The notes: generated by a model from the letters alone, not told the origin. Counted from the stretch's first letter, positions 50,976 to 60,765 are shown. The stretch is DNA of 64,000 nt from Mesorhizobium sp. (GCA_004020875.1 SAPZ01000003.1:248001-312000), one strand, 5' to 3'. Numbers and translations are program-made.

Positions 50976-51722
50976 ATGAAACCATTGCAAAATCAGAATG
51001 TCGTCGTCGTTGGAGGCAGCCGGGGCGTCGGCCGCTCGATCGTGGAAGCCGCGCTTGGCGAGGGAGCGACGGTGCTTGCCGTAGCCCGAGGCGCCGCCGA
51101 CCTGAAGCAGCTTGCCTGGGAACGCCCGGGCCTGAAAACCCTCAGCATGGACGCGACGACGGAAGCCGCGCCGCAGGCGGTTTTCGAAGCGCTGGAACCC
51201 GATGTGCTGGTGGTCTGCGCGGGCGCGCTCGCTCCTTCGGCGCCGATCCAGGAGCAGAGCTGGGAGGTCTTCTCGGCCAACTGGGAGATGGACGTCAAGA
51301 CGTCGTTCCTGTTCTGCCGGGAGGTCCTCAAGGGCCGATTGAAGCCCGGCGCCCGCGTGCTGCTGATCGCCAGCGGCGCCGCCATCACCGGCGGACCGCC
51401 GAATTCCGGCGGCTATGCCGGCGCCAAGCGGATGCAGATATTCCTGGCCGGCCATTGCCAGAAGGAATCGGACCGCCTCGGCCTCGGCCTGCGCTTCATG
51501 GCGCTCTCGCCGGCCCGCATCATGCCGGGTACCGGGGTGGGCGATCGCGGCATCGACGGCATTGCGGCATATATGGGCATCCGTCCGGCCGATTTCCTGG
51601 CCAGCATGAGCGACATGCAGACGCCGGCCGATGTCGGGCGGGCGGTGATCCAACTCGCGACCGGCAAGCCGCAGGGCAGTTCCTTCACCGTGACCGGCAG
51701 TGGCCTTGCGGCGGCGGCATGA
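50976..51722 (+). CDS. Short-chain dehydrogenase/reductase
   Basis: A 248-residue NAD(P)-dependent oxidoreductase: GGSRGVGRS at 13-21 for cofactor binding and an active site with the Ser of IASGAA and Tyr/Lys of YAGAK. AGAGGTG precedes the ATG. It lies 43 bp before the ECF sigma gene on the same strand, so the two are probably an operon. SDR and other oxidoreductase genes are recurring neighbours of SnoaL-tailed ECF sigma factors (family knowledge). Substrate unknown. Confidence 0.87.
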   Translation: MKPLQNQNVVVVGGSRGVGRSIVEAALGEGATVLAVARGAADLKQLAWERPGLKTLSMDATTEAAPQAVFEALEPDVLVVCAGALAPSAPIQEQSWEVFSANWEMDVKTSFLFCREVLKGRLKPGARVLLIASGAAITGGPPNSGGYAGAKRMQIFLAGHCQKESDRLGLGLRFMALSPARIMPGTGVGDRGIDGIAAYMGIRPADFLASMSDMQTPADVGRAVIQLATGKPQGSSFTVTGSGLAAAA

Positions 51723-51764
51723 GGCGCGCAGGATGCCGACCGAATCCAGCTCTCCGGGCGCCGC

Positions 51765-52811
51765 ATGACTGATGCTTCCGACCCAATCAAGCCTCTGGGT
51801 TGGCCAGGCCGGCCGGCCCTCGACCGGCTGGCCTTCGAGCGCCTGAGCGTCGCCCACCGCCGCGAGCTGAAGCTCCATTGCTACCGGATGATGGGCTCGC
51901 TCAACGAGGCGGAGGATCTCGTCCAGGAGACGTTCCTCAAGGCCTGGCGCGCGCGGTTGCAATTCGACGGACGCGGCTCGGCGCGCGGCTGGCTCTACGC
52001 GATCGCCACCAAGAGCTGCCTCAACGCGATCAAGGCACGATCGTCGGCCCGGCGCATTCTCGAACAGCCCGGACGGCCGTTCTCCGAAGGTGGCGCGACC
52101 GGCGGCCCAACCGCGGAGCTCGCCTGGCTGGAGCCGTATCCGGATGCGGAGTTGCCGGACATTGCCGACGACAGGCCTGGTCCGGAAGCGCGCTACGAGG
52201 CCCGCGAGGCCGTGCGGCTCGCCTTCGTCGCGGCGATCCAGCTGTTGCCGCCAAGGCAGCGCGCGGCCCTCCTGCTCTGCGATGTGCTTGGATGGTCCGC
52301 CATCGAGACCGCGCAATTGCTCGGTGGAACCCCGGCCTCGATCAACAGTGCCTTGCAGCGGGCCCGCGCGACGCTTGGCGGGCACTACACACGAGACCTC
52401 CCGCCGCGGCGATCAGAGCCCAGTTCGGACGAGGGCCTGCTGGTCGAACGCTATATGCAGGCTTGGCAGGCCAACAATCTCGATGGGCTCGTCGACCTGC
52501 TGCGCGAGGAGGCCGTCTACCACATGCCGCCGTGGCGGGAATGGTACTTCGGGCGTCCGTCGATCGGCGCTTTCCTGGGAAGCGTCTGGGGCAATTTTGC
52601 CGGCTATCGAGCGGTGGCCGTCGGCGCCAACGCCCAGCCGGCCGTCGGCGTTTACGCGCTTGGCCGCGAGGATTCCAAGTGGCGGCCGCATTCGCTGCAG
52701 GTCATCGAAGCCGCCGACGGCAAGATCGCCTCGCTGACGATCTATGTCCCGCCGCTCGGTCCCGCCTTGTTCGCTGCCTTCGGCCTGCCACCGGAACCTT
52801 TCGTGCCCTGA
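51765..52811 (+). CDS. ECF sigma factor with C-terminal SnoaL-like domain
   Basis: A 348-residue sigma-70-family factor of the TIGR02960/ECF41-like class. Sigma region 2 (about 30-95, MMGSLNEAEDLVQETFLKAW) and region 4 (about 170-220, LPPRQRAALLLCDVLGWSAIETAQLL) are followed by an NTF2/SnoaL-like tail (about 235-345, with YHMPPWREWYFGRPSIGAFL). In ECF41 proteins the tail replaces an anti-sigma factor in control. It probably directs the SDR gene and itself. Confidence 0.9.
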   Translation: MTDASDPIKPLGWPGRPALDRLAFERLSVAHRRELKLHCYRMMGSLNEAEDLVQETFLKAWRARLQFDGRGSARGWLYAIATKSCLNAIKARSSARRILEQPGRPFSEGGATGGPTAELAWLEPYPDAELPDIADDRPGPEARYEAREAVRLAFVAAIQLLPPRQRAALLLCDVLGWSAIETAQLLGGTPASINSALQRARATLGGHYTRDLPPRRSEPSSDEGLLVERYMQAWQANNLDGLVDLLREEAVYHMPPWREWYFGRPSIGAFLGSVWGNFAGYRAVAVGANAQPAVGVYALGREDSKWRPHSLQVIEAADGKIASLTIYVPPLGPALFAAFGLPPEPFVP

Positions 52812-52815
52812 GTGA

Positions 52816-54012
52816 TCAGCCCGGGTCCTCTTCCGCGCCGCCGGCCGCCGGCGTCGTCAGCAGCACGGCGGCGCCCAGCAGCGCGGCAACCAGCGAGCCC
52901 GCGAGGATGCCGACCTTCACCGCGTCCTGGAGCGCCGGGTCGCCGGCGAAGGCGAGCAGGCCGATGAACAGGCTCATGGTGAAGCCGATTCCGCACAGCA
53001 GCGAAATGCCCAGCATATGGAGCCAGCGGGCATTGGCCGGCAGTTCGGCGAGGCCGAAGCGGATGGCGAGCGCCGAGGAGCCAAAAACGCCGACCAGCTT
53101 GCCAAGAACCAGGCCAGCGGCGACGCCCAGCGTCAGCGGCTCGACAAGGGCCGCAAAGCTCAGGCCGCCGAGCGAGACGCCGGCGTTGGCGAAGCCGAAG
53201 ATCGGGATGACGAGGAAAGGCACGAGCTTGTGCAGGCCGTGCTCCAGCCGGTGCAGCGGCGAATGTTCTGAATCGTGGCTGATGCCGGGAAATCGCTCCA
53301 GCGGGATGGTTAGAGCCAGCGCGACGCCGGCCAGCGTCGCATGCACGCCCGACTTCAGCACCAGCACCCACAAGACGACGCCAAGCAGGAGATACGGCCA
53401 GAGCTTCATGGCCCGCATGCGATTGAGCACGACCAGCAGAGCGATCACGGCGAAGGCGGCGGCCAGATAGGCGAGCGACAGGCCGCTGGTGTAGAACAGC
53501 GCGATGATGATGACGGCGCCGAGATCGTCGATGATGGCCAGGGCGGTGAGAAAGACTTTCAGCGAGGCGGGCACGCGGCTGCCGAGCAGCGAAAGCACGC
53601 CGAGCGCGAAGGCGATGTCGGTGGCGGTGGGGATCGCCCAGCCGGAAAGCGCTGGCTGATTGTCGCGGTTGATCAAGACATAGACCAGCGCCGGCACCGC
53701 CATCCCGCCGGCGGCGGCGATGCCAGGCAGCACACGGCGCGGCCAGGTCGAGAGCTGTCCGTCCAGCATCTCGCGCTTGATCTCCAGCCCGACCAGCAGG
53801 AAAAACACCGCCATCAGCCCGTCATTGATCCAGTGGGAAACACTCAGCGGCCCGAGATAGGCGTGGAGGACGGCAAAATAGGCTTCGGCCAAAGGCGAGT
53901 TGGCGACGATCAGCGCCAGCGCCGCCGCCGCCATCAGGATGATGCCGCCGGCGGCCTCGCCGTCGAGGAATTCGCGCAGGATCGAAACCGGTCGCAGCTT
54001 CTGGTCCTGCAT
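52816..54012 (-). CDS. nhaA: Na+/H+ antiporter NhaA
   Basis: A 398-residue inner-membrane antiporter with about 12 helices. The ion-binding aspartates of E. coli NhaA (D133, D163, D164) have counterparts D132 in ATDIAFALG and D162/D163 in AIIDDLGAV. It exports Na+ or Li+ for protons and helps pH and salt tolerance. GGAGAGG precedes the ATG at 54012; the frame is open 21 codons further. Convergent with the sigma factor gene, 4 bp apart. Confidence 0.95.
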   Translation of the reverse strand: MQDQKLRPVSILREFLDGEAAGGIILMAAAALALIVANSPLAEAYFAVLHAYLGPLSVSHWINDGLMAVFFLLVGLEIKREMLDGQLSTWPRRVLPGIAAAGGMAVPALVYVLINRDNQPALSGWAIPTATDIAFALGVLSLLGSRVPASLKVFLTALAIIDDLGAVIIIALFYTSGLSLAYLAAAFAVIALLVVLNRMRAMKLWPYLLLGVVLWVLVLKSGVHATLAGVALALTIPLERFPGISHDSEHSPLHRLEHGLHKLVPFLVIPIFGFANAGVSLGGLSFAALVEPLTLGVAAGLVLGKLVGVFGSSALAIRFGLAELPANARWLHMLGISLLCGIGFTMSLFIGLLAFAGDPALQDAVKVGILAGSLVAALLGAAVLLTTPAAGGAEEDPG

Positions 54013-54105
54013 GGCCTCTCCGTCGTTGGCTTTTTCGGCTGCGACCGGACTAGCCCGCTGCGCGATGAACCGCAACCCGAGGCGCGGAGCAAATCCCGCC
54101 TGCGT

Positions 54106-54669
54106 TCAGCGCGGCGCCCGCTTTGCTAATATCCGCTGCAGAGTGCGGCGGTGCATGTTGAGGCGGCGCGCCGTCTCGGACACGTTGCGGTCGCACATCT
54201 CGTAGACGCGCTGGATGTGCTCCCAGCGCACGCGGTCGGCGGACATCGGGTTTTCCGGCGGCGCCGCGCGTTCGCCCGAGGTGCGGGTGAGCGCGGCGAA
54301 GACGTCGTCGGCATCGGCGGGCTTCGAAAGATAATCGATGGCGCCGAGCTTCACCGCCGTCACCGCGGTGGCGATGTTGCCGTAGCCGGTCAGGATGATG
54401 GCGCGGGCGTCGTCGCGCTTTTCGCGGATGGCTGCAACGACATCGAGGCCGTTGCCGTCGCCGAGACGCATGTCGACCACCGCATAGGCCGGCGGATGCG
54501 CGCGCGCCTTGGCGACAGCCTCCTCGACGCTTTCCGCCGTCTCGACCACGAAGCCCCTGGTTTCCATGGCCCGGGCGAGCCGGGTGAGGAAGGGCTTGTC
54601 GTCCTCGACGATGAGCAGCGAGGTGTCCTCGCCCTCAACCATTGCGCCAGTCGTCTCGTCTCCGCTCAT
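54106..54669 (-). CDS. actR: Redox two-component response regulator ActR/RegA
   Basis: A 187-residue regulator of the RegA/PrrA/ActR family. The receiver has acidic pocket VEDD (21-24) and phospho-acceptor D66; the C-terminal Fis-type HTH NVSETARRLNMHRRTLQRIL is nearly invariant in the family. It controls redox-linked genes including respiration and nitrogen metabolism. The start at 54669 (MSGDETTG) gives the family's length. It lies downstream of its sensor but 316 bp away. Confidence 0.95.
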   Translation of the reverse strand: MSGDETTGAMVEGEDTSLLIVEDDKPFLTRLARAMETRGFVVETAESVEEAVAKARAHPPAYAVVDMRLGDGNGLDVVAAIREKRDDARAIILTGYGNIATAVTAVKLGAIDYLSKPADADDVFAALTRTSGERAAPPENPMSADRVRWEHIQRVYEMCDRNVSETARRLNMHRRTLQRILAKRAPR

Positions 54670-54985
54670 CTTATCGGTATCCTGCTGACCAAAAGCACTT
54701 CGCATCAAAAGAATTCTGCCGAATATGCCTTGAGTCCGTGTTTCCGGGCATGTCGCCTTCCAAACGCTGCACCGTTTCGAGCGATATGCCTTACTTTTAC
54801 GCAGATACAGTCCCGCAACGGCAATGTCCAATTTTTACAGCCGGCAACAGAGCTGCCGTGCGGCAGTCGCAGCCCTTCGTCCGCCATTCGCGATCTTGCA
54901 CGGTCGGCTATGGCGAATTTGCCGGCCCCAACCGCTTCACCCCTTTCCGGGAATTGCTCCAAAGCGTGTTGAGTCTCAACGCAGC
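54670..54985. other. Gap between actS and actR with a degenerate family A repeat
   Basis: A 316-bp stretch without a convincing gene. Positions 54931-54961 hold CCGCTTCACCCCTTTCCGGGAATTGC-like repeat sequence (family A, degenerate). The AT-rich part at 54700-54850 could carry an independent actR promoter; I could not identify its boxes. Confidence 0.45.
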
Positions 54986-56311
54986 TTACGCATTGTCGAA
55001 CATGGTGGCGGAGGCCTGATCCTGGTTGAGGAAGACGCCACGCGGCCAGACGACCTGGACCACCGCGCCTTCGCCGAGCCCGCTCGAATTGCGGAAATCG
55101 ATGGCGGCTCCCGATCGTTCCAGCAAGGTCTTGGCGATGAACAGCCCGAGCCCCAGGCCGCCACCGGCCTCCGAGCCCTGGCGCGTCGACATATAGGGCT
55201 CGCCGATGCGGTCGATGATCTCGGCTGGAAAACCTGGCCCATCATCGGTGATCGAGAAGACGACCTTCTCATTGTCCCAGCTCCAGCTGACGGTGACCGA
55301 CTTGCGGGCGAAATCGACGGCGTTCTCTACCAGGTTGCCAAGCCCGTAGATGACGCCTGGGTTGCGCTGGCCGACCGGCTCGGGGCCGATGCGCTCGCCG
55401 GGCCGCAGCCGGATCGAGATGCCGAAATCACGATGCGGCGCCGTCACCTCCTCGATCAGCGAGGTGAGCGGCATGCGCGACAGATGCGCTTCGCCTTCAG
55501 AGGAAAGGCTGGTCAGCCGCTTTAGGATCTCGCGGCAGCGTTCGCTCTGCGAACGCAGGAGCTTGACGTCCTCGCCGTATTTCGGGTCCTTGCCGAGCGC
55601 CTTTTCCATCTCCTTGGCGACGACGGTGATGGTGGCCAGCGGCGTGCCGAGTTCGTGCGCGGCGGCAGCAGCCAGCCCGTCCAGTGCCGAGAGATGCTGC
55701 TCGCGCTGCAGCACCAGTTCGGTGGCGGCCAAAGCATTGGCGAGCAGGCGCGCTTCCGCCGCAACACGGAAAGCATAGATCGCGGTGAAGGCGATCGAGG
55801 CGAACACAGCCATCCACATGCCGGCGACATAGATGAAGGGCATTGGCAGCGGTGCGTCTTCGTACCAGGGCAGCGGCAGGTGGAAGAACACAAGCAGCGT
55901 TGCCGACAGCATGACGAGGGCGCCGAGAACGGCGGTCATCCGCAGCGGCAAAGACGCCGCCGAGATGACGACAGGCACGGACAGCAGCACCGAGAATGGG
56001 TTGGTCAGGCCTCCAGTCATGTAGAGCAATCCGCTGAGCTGCAGGCCGTCGAAGGTCAGGATGGCGAAGGCCGAGAGCGGGGTGAGCCGATGCGCGGCCG
56101 GATAGCGGAAGGTAAGCCACAGATTCATCCACGCCGACAAGGCGATGAGCGCGAAGCACATCGAGACCGGCAGCGGGAATTTCAGCCCGTAGGCGACGAC
56201 AAGCACGGTCAGGCTCTGGCCGACGATGGCCAGCCAGCGCAGGCGGACCAGCGTGTTGAGCCGCAACCGCTGGCTTGGCTGCGAATCAGGCGCGCGCAGG
56301 ATGTTGATCAT
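54986..56311 (-). CDS. actS: Redox sensor histidine kinase ActS/RegB
   Basis: A 441-residue membrane kinase with six helices. The quinone-binding heptapeptide GGLTNPF (100-106), the H-box HELGTPLA (H219) and the redox Cys in SQSERCREIL (C259) are all present; the 40-residue spacing from His to Cys equals H225/C265 of Rhodobacter RegB. The catalytic domain has NLVENAVDFA and DDGPGFP. It signals redox state to ActR. ATG at 56311 (MINILRAPDS) chosen over TTG at 56317. Confidence 0.95.
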   Translation of the reverse strand: MINILRAPDSQPSQRLRLNTLVRLRWLAIVGQSLTVLVVAYGLKFPLPVSMCFALIALSAWMNLWLTFRYPAAHRLTPLSAFAILTFDGLQLSGLLYMTGGLTNPFSVLLSVPVVISAASLPLRMTAVLGALVMLSATLLVFFHLPLPWYEDAPLPMPFIYVAGMWMAVFASIAFTAIYAFRVAAEARLLANALAATELVLQREQHLSALDGLAAAAAHELGTPLATITVVAKEMEKALGKDPKYGEDVKLLRSQSERCREILKRLTSLSSEGEAHLSRMPLTSLIEEVTAPHRDFGISIRLRPGERIGPEPVGQRNPGVIYGLGNLVENAVDFARKSVTVSWSWDNEKVVFSITDDGPGFPAEIIDRIGEPYMSTRQGSEAGGGLGLGLFIAKTLLERSGAAIDFRNSSGLGEGAVVQVVWPRGVFLNQDQASATMFDNA

Positions 56312-56364
56312 CGCCAAGGATTACAGCCGCAGGAGGCGAAACGATAGAGCATCGTCTTTGCCTG

Positions 56365-56414
56365 ATGCACGTCGTTCTCCCAAAACCGCTACGCACTTTT
56401 GGGGCGACATGCAT
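56365..56414. repeat. Dispersed palindromic repeat, family B copy 2
   Basis: ATGCACGTCG...CCCAAAA and CTTTTGGGGCGACATGCAT are the inverted arms of a variant of the hairpin at 45519-45563. Its end coincides with the stop codon of hrpB. Confidence 0.65.
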
Positions 56415-58876
56415 TAAGTCCCCCGCGGCTTGGCGCGGCTGGTGGCGGCGGCCAGCAGCGGGTTTTCCGGCCAGACGTGTTTTGGATAGCGGCCGCGCAT
56501 GTCGGTGCGCACGTCCGCCCAGGAGCCGCGCCAGAAGCCGGGCAGATCGCGTGTCGTCTGGATCGGCCGGTGCGCCGGCGACAGAAGCTCCAGCGTCAGC
56601 GGGACCGTGCCGTTGGCGATGGAAGGATGCCGGTCGAGGCCGAACAGCTCCTGCACGCGGATCGAAAGCACCGGCCATTCGCCGTCATAGCGGATCGGCA
56701 CATCGCTGCCGGACGGCGCGTGGAAATGGGTCGGCGCCAGCGCGTCGACCTTGCGCTGCAGGTCGTGCGGGACCAGCGCCATGAGCGCCGAGGACAAAGT
56801 CGCAGGCTTGATGGCCGCGAAAGAGGCGTCGCCGCCGAGAAACGGCAGGAGCCAGTCGTCGAGGCGCTCGACAAGCGCTTCATCCGAAACCTCTGGCCAG
56901 GGCGCTCCCAGGCCGCGATGCAGCCAGCCGAGCCGCAAGCGGAGCGCTTCCGCCTCCTTGCCCCAGTCGAGCAGCGACAGGCCGTGCTCGCGCAAGGCAT
57001 CTATCATGACGCGGTCGGCGTCGGCGCCGGACGGCGCCGGCAACATGCGCTCGGACAACGTGATGGCGCCGAGCCTGGCGGTCTCGCGCATGCGCACCGC
57101 GCGGCGCTCGCGGTCAAAGCTCGTCTCGCGCCTAGTCTCGATGCGATCGGCAAGCGCGGCGCGGATATCGGCTTCGCCGACCGGGGCGGCGGCGGTGATG
57201 CGGGCGTTCTGCGCCTTGCCCTGCAGGTCGGCGACGACCAGCCAGGTTTCACTGGCCAGCGGATCGGCGGCATCGACCATGGCGCCCGAGCCATTGGCGA
57301 GCACGAAGCGTCCGCGCTCGCCGCGCGCCCGGGCCACGCGATCCGGCCAGGCGTGGATGAGGAGGGCGCCGGCAGAGACCGCCTCGCCGCCCTGCCCGCC
57401 ACCGGCCTGCCTGGCCAAACGCTCGGCGAGCTGCCTGGCGGCTTTGGCGCGAGGGGATTTCTCGCCGCGAAACCGGATGAGACGCCGCTCCAGATCGGCG
57501 CTGTCGCCGCCCAGCCCGCGCTCGGTCAAAAGCACGGCAAGCGTCGCCGCTTCGAGCGCACGGCCGGTTTTCGCCGTTTCGGCCACCATATGCGCCAGCC
57601 GAACCGGCAGCGCCAGCTTGCGCATGGCGGCGCCTGCTTCCGTAAGCCGTCCTGCCTCATCGATGGCGTGCAACGCCTTGAGCAGAGCCCTTGCCTCGTT
57701 GAGCGCCGGGGCCGGCGGTGGATCGAGGAAGGACAGGTTCGACGGATCGGCGACACCGAAGGCGGCGCAGTCGAGCAGCAGACCGGACAGGTCGGCCTCG
57801 AGGATTTCCGGCGGCGTGAAGGCGGGCAGCGACGCGGTCTGCGCGGCCCGCCACAGGCGCACCGCTACGCCGGCTTGCGTGCGCCCGGCGCGGCCCGCGC
57901 GCTGGTCGGCCGAGGCCCTGCTGACGCGCACCGTCTCCAGCCTGGTCAGTCCGCTCGCCGGCTCATAGCGCGGCAGGCGCGACAGGCCGGAATCGATGAC
58001 GACGCGCACGCCGTCGATGGTGATGGAGGTCTCGGCGATCGAGGTTGCCAGCACCACCTTGCGGCGGCCGGCCGGCGCCGGCCTGATCGCCTGGTCCTGC
58101 GCCTTGTTGTCGAGCTGGCCGTAGAGCGGAAGGATGTCGGTGTCGGCGGCGACGTTGCCCTGAAGCCGCTCGGCGGTGCGCTCGATCTCGCGCTGTCCGG
58201 GCAGGAAGGCGAGCACGCTGCCTTGCTCGCCGGCCAAGGCCGCGCGTACGGCCTTGGCCGTCGCGTCCTCGATCGCCGTGCCGGCCGGCCGCTCATCGTA
58301 GCGGATCTCGACCGGATAGGCGCGGCCCTCGCTTTCGATCACTGGCGCCCCCGACAAAAGCGTCGCCACGCGCGCGCCGTCGAGCGTCGCCGACATGACC
58401 AGCAGGCGCAGGTCGGGACGCAGCGCGCCCTGCACGTCGAGCGCCAGCGCCAGGCCGAAATCGCCATCCAGCGACCGCTCGTGGAATTCGTCGAAGATCA
58501 CCGCCGAAACGCCGGGCAGCTCCGGATCGTCGAGGATCATGCGCGAGAGCACGCCTTCGGTGACGACCAGTACCTTTGTCAGCGCCGAGGTCCGGTTCTC
58601 CATACGCATGGCGTAGCCGACCGTGCCGCCGGGCTCCTCGCCCAGCAATTCGGCCATGCGGCGGGCGGCGGCCCGGGCTGCGAGCCGGCGTGGCTCGAGC
58701 AGCAAGATCCGGCCCTGCCCCAGCCATGCCGCGTCGAGCAGCGCCAGCGGCACCAGCGTCGTCTTGCCGGCGCCGGGCGGCGCCACCAGCACGGCGCTGC
58801 TGCGCCGCGCGAGCGCTTCGCCGAGTGCCGGCAGAACGGCTGTGACCGGAAGCTCCGGCAAGGATTTCGTCGTCAT
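56414..58876 (-). CDS. hrpB: ATP-dependent helicase HrpB
   Basis: An 820-residue DEAH/RHA-family RNA helicase. Walker A APPGAGKTT (32-40), DEFH in IFDEFHER (about 125-133), SATLD (motif III), QRAGRAGR (motif VI) and a C-terminal HrpB-specific region (LPHDLQRKVDALAPTHF). Its substrates in bacteria are little defined. Monocistronic, ending in a family B repeat. Two long open frames antisense to it are not genes. Confidence 0.95.
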   Translation of the reverse strand: MTTKSLPELPVTAVLPALGEALARRSSAVLVAPPGAGKTTLVPLALLDAAWLGQGRILLLEPRRLAARAAARRMAELLGEEPGGTVGYAMRMENRTSALTKVLVVTEGVLSRMILDDPELPGVSAVIFDEFHERSLDGDFGLALALDVQGALRPDLRLLVMSATLDGARVATLLSGAPVIESEGRAYPVEIRYDERPAGTAIEDATAKAVRAALAGEQGSVLAFLPGQREIERTAERLQGNVAADTDILPLYGQLDNKAQDQAIRPAPAGRRKVVLATSIAETSITIDGVRVVIDSGLSRLPRYEPASGLTRLETVRVSRASADQRAGRAGRTQAGVAVRLWRAAQTASLPAFTPPEILEADLSGLLLDCAAFGVADPSNLSFLDPPPAPALNEARALLKALHAIDEAGRLTEAGAAMRKLALPVRLAHMVAETAKTGRALEAATLAVLLTERGLGGDSADLERRLIRFRGEKSPRAKAARQLAERLARQAGGGQGGEAVSAGALLIHAWPDRVARARGERGRFVLANGSGAMVDAADPLASETWLVVADLQGKAQNARITAAAPVGEADIRAALADRIETRRETSFDRERRAVRMRETARLGAITLSERMLPAPSGADADRVMIDALREHGLSLLDWGKEAEALRLRLGWLHRGLGAPWPEVSDEALVERLDDWLLPFLGGDASFAAIKPATLSSALMALVPHDLQRKVDALAPTHFHAPSGSDVPIRYDGEWPVLSIRVQELFGLDRHPSIANGTVPLTLELLSPAHRPIQTTRDLPGFWRGSWADVRTDMRGRYPKHVWPENPLLAAATSRAKPRGT

Positions 58877-58921
58877 GTCGCCCGCATATCAGCGGTCGCG
58901 GTCGCCATGCAACGTATGCGC

Positions 58922-59812
58922 TCAAAGCCTGGTGCGCGAAAACGGGTTCCAGCGCACGGTGCCGAGCCTGACCTCCTCGCGCACCATGGTCAGCAGGCCG
59001 GATGCGCCGACCACCGCCAGGCCGACCAGCGACAGCCAGTCGGGATATTCCCGGAAGAAAAGCGCGCCGAGGATGACCGCCCAGACGATCTGCGAATAAT
59101 GCGTCGGCGCGATGCGGTTCGCGGGCGCGTATTTGACCGCGAGCAATTGCAGCAGTTGCCCGCCGGCGGTGAAGAGGCCCGCCATCATAAGCCAGACCAG
59201 TTGCCCGAAATTGGGGAGCGAGAACGACGTGGCGGCCGCGCCGACGCCGTTGAAGACAAGGCCGTACCCGACCAGCGCGCCGAGGATCGTCGTGCGTCTT
59301 TCCTGCTGGGCGAGCGAGCGCATCAGAATGACGCTGATGGCGGCGAGGAAGGCATTGGCGAAGGCGGCGAGATGGCCGAGATGCAATTCGCGAAAGCCCG
59401 GCCGCACCACCAGCATGACGCCGACAAAGCCGGCGACGACGGCCAGCCACCGCCAGGGACCGACCTTCTCCTCCAGGATGACCGTCGACAGAATGGTGAC
59501 GAGCAACGGCGCCAGGAAGATCAGCGCGTAGACTTCCGCCAACGGGATGGTGGTGAAGGCAAAGACGCTGAGCACACCGGAAGCGATGCCGGCCAGTGCA
59601 CGCGCCTGCACCGCCCATGGCCTTTTGGTGCGCCAGAAGTCGCGCCAGCGTTCGTCCCCGGGTTTGGTGAAGAATAGAAAACAGCCGGCAAACAAGGTCG
59701 AGAAAAAGCCGATCTCGAATACGGTGAACTGCCCGCCCAGGCTCTTGATGACAGCGTCGCTGAACGAATAGCTTGCATAGGCGATCAGGGCGAGCAGGAT
59801 TCCGTTCGGCAT
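58922..59812 (-). CDS. EamA/DMT-family transporter
   Basis: A 296-residue inner-membrane permease with about ten helices in two EamA halves; it starts MPNGILLALIAYASYSFSDA at 59812, behind GGAAATGGT. The frame stays open on the minus strand to 60685, but that part is antisense to the PIG-L gene. Substrate unknown. Divergent from the PIG-L deacetylase, with 21 bp between start codons. Confidence 0.86.
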   Translation of the reverse strand: MPNGILLALIAYASYSFSDAVIKSLGGQFTVFEIGFFSTLFAGCFLFFTKPGDERWRDFWRTKRPWAVQARALAGIASGVLSVFAFTTIPLAEVYALIFLAPLLVTILSTVILEEKVGPWRWLAVVAGFVGVMLVVRPGFRELHLGHLAAFANAFLAAISVILMRSLAQQERRTTILGALVGYGLVFNGVGAAATSFSLPNFGQLVWLMMAGLFTAGGQLLQLLAVKYAPANRIAPTHYSQIVWAVILGALFFREYPDWLSLVGLAVVGASGLLTMVREEVRLGTVRWNPFSRTRL

Positions 59813-59833
59813 ACCATTTCCGGGAGAGAAGAC

Positions 59834-60532
59834 GTGAAGATACTGGCGCTGGGCGCCCATCCCGACGACATCGAGATATTCATGTTCGGTACGCTGGCCG
59901 CCTATGCCGCGCAAGGCGCAGAATTGACTTTTGCGATAGCCACCGATGGTGCCAAAGGCGGCACGGGCGACCCCAAGGCGCTCGCCCGACGGCGGCGCGG
60001 GGAAGCGGCCAAGGCTGCAGGCCTGCTGAGCGTCGAGCCCCGCTTCCTCGATTTCCCCGACGGTGCGCTCGTTGCCGATGCCGCGTTCATCGCGGCGCTG
60101 AAGGCGCTGATCGGCGAGGTGAAGCCCGACCTCGCGATCACCCATGCGCCCTACGATTATCACAGCGACCACCGCGCGCTGTCCGACGGCGTGCGCATCG
60201 CGGCGTCCTTCGCCGTGCCGGTGCTGCATGCCGACACGCTCGGCGGCACCGGTTTTTCGCCGACGCATTATGTCGAGATCTCGCAGCATTGGGACATCAA
60301 GGCTGAAGCGATCCGCGCGCACCAGTCGCAAGGCCCGGAGCATTATGTGCACAGGGCGCGCCTCCAGAACGAGTTTCGCGCCGGCCAGTGCAATGGCGCG
60401 CCCGGCGCGCTGGCCGAGGCCTTCCGCTTCGAGCCGATTTTTCCCTTCGCCGACATACGCGCGCTCCTGCCGCCGGCGCCGCCGATCCGGCCGGTGACGG
60501 CAAGCCCCAGCCCTGCCACTGGGGCCAGCTGA
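59834..60532 (+). CDS. PIG-L family deacetylase
   Basis: A 232-residue LmbE-like zinc deacetylase with metal motif AHPDD (8-12) and the later His pair in YHSDHRAL. Such enzymes remove acetyl from N-acetylglucosamine conjugates or related amides. It starts with GTG after GGGAGAGAAG. A Pro/Ser-rich tail ends the protein. Close to a sugar ABC importer, so a carbohydrate substrate is plausible but not shown. Confidence 0.87.
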   Translation: MKILALGAHPDDIEIFMFGTLAAYAAQGAELTFAIATDGAKGGTGDPKALARRRRGEAAKAAGLLSVEPRFLDFPDGALVADAAFIAALKALIGEVKPDLAITHAPYDYHSDHRALSDGVRIAASFAVPVLHADTLGGTGFSPTHYVEISQHWDIKAEAIRAHQSQGPEHYVHRARLQNEFRAGQCNGAPGALAEAFRFEPIFPFADIRALLPPAPPIRPVTASPSPATGAS

Positions 60533-60623
60533 CCGGAGGCGGGTACAGGCCCGGCGATCATTTCTCAACGATTTCAATGACGCGTTTTGCCATGCTGCGG
60601 CGCAGCAACGAATTCGCTTGCGT

Positions 60624-60663
60624 TGTTTAGTAAAAAGAGCATCACTAAACAAATTACTAAACA
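60624..60663. promoter_or_regulatory. Three copies of a TGTTTAGT box, candidate operator
   Basis: TGTTTAGT (60624-60631) and inverted copies ACTAAACA (60644-60651 and 60656-60663) lie in an AT-rich stretch about 100 bp before the importer genes. The first two form a 28-bp dyad; the third is in tandem with the second. The binder is unknown; ROK or LacI-type repressors are likely for a sugar importer. Confidence 0.6.
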
Positions 60664-60765
60664 TCGGCAGCGCATCGCGCCTCATGTTTAGGCCCTCGGA
60701 GGAGCGAGGGTTGAGGGGCTCTTGAAACCGTCATCCGGACGCGTTTCGCAAATGGGAGGTAAGGC

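Noticed and set aside
56399..59677. 1092-residue plus-strand frame opposite hrpB and the DMT permease
   Set aside because: Spans two real minus-strand genes and shows only Arg/Gly/Ala-rich mirrored sequence.
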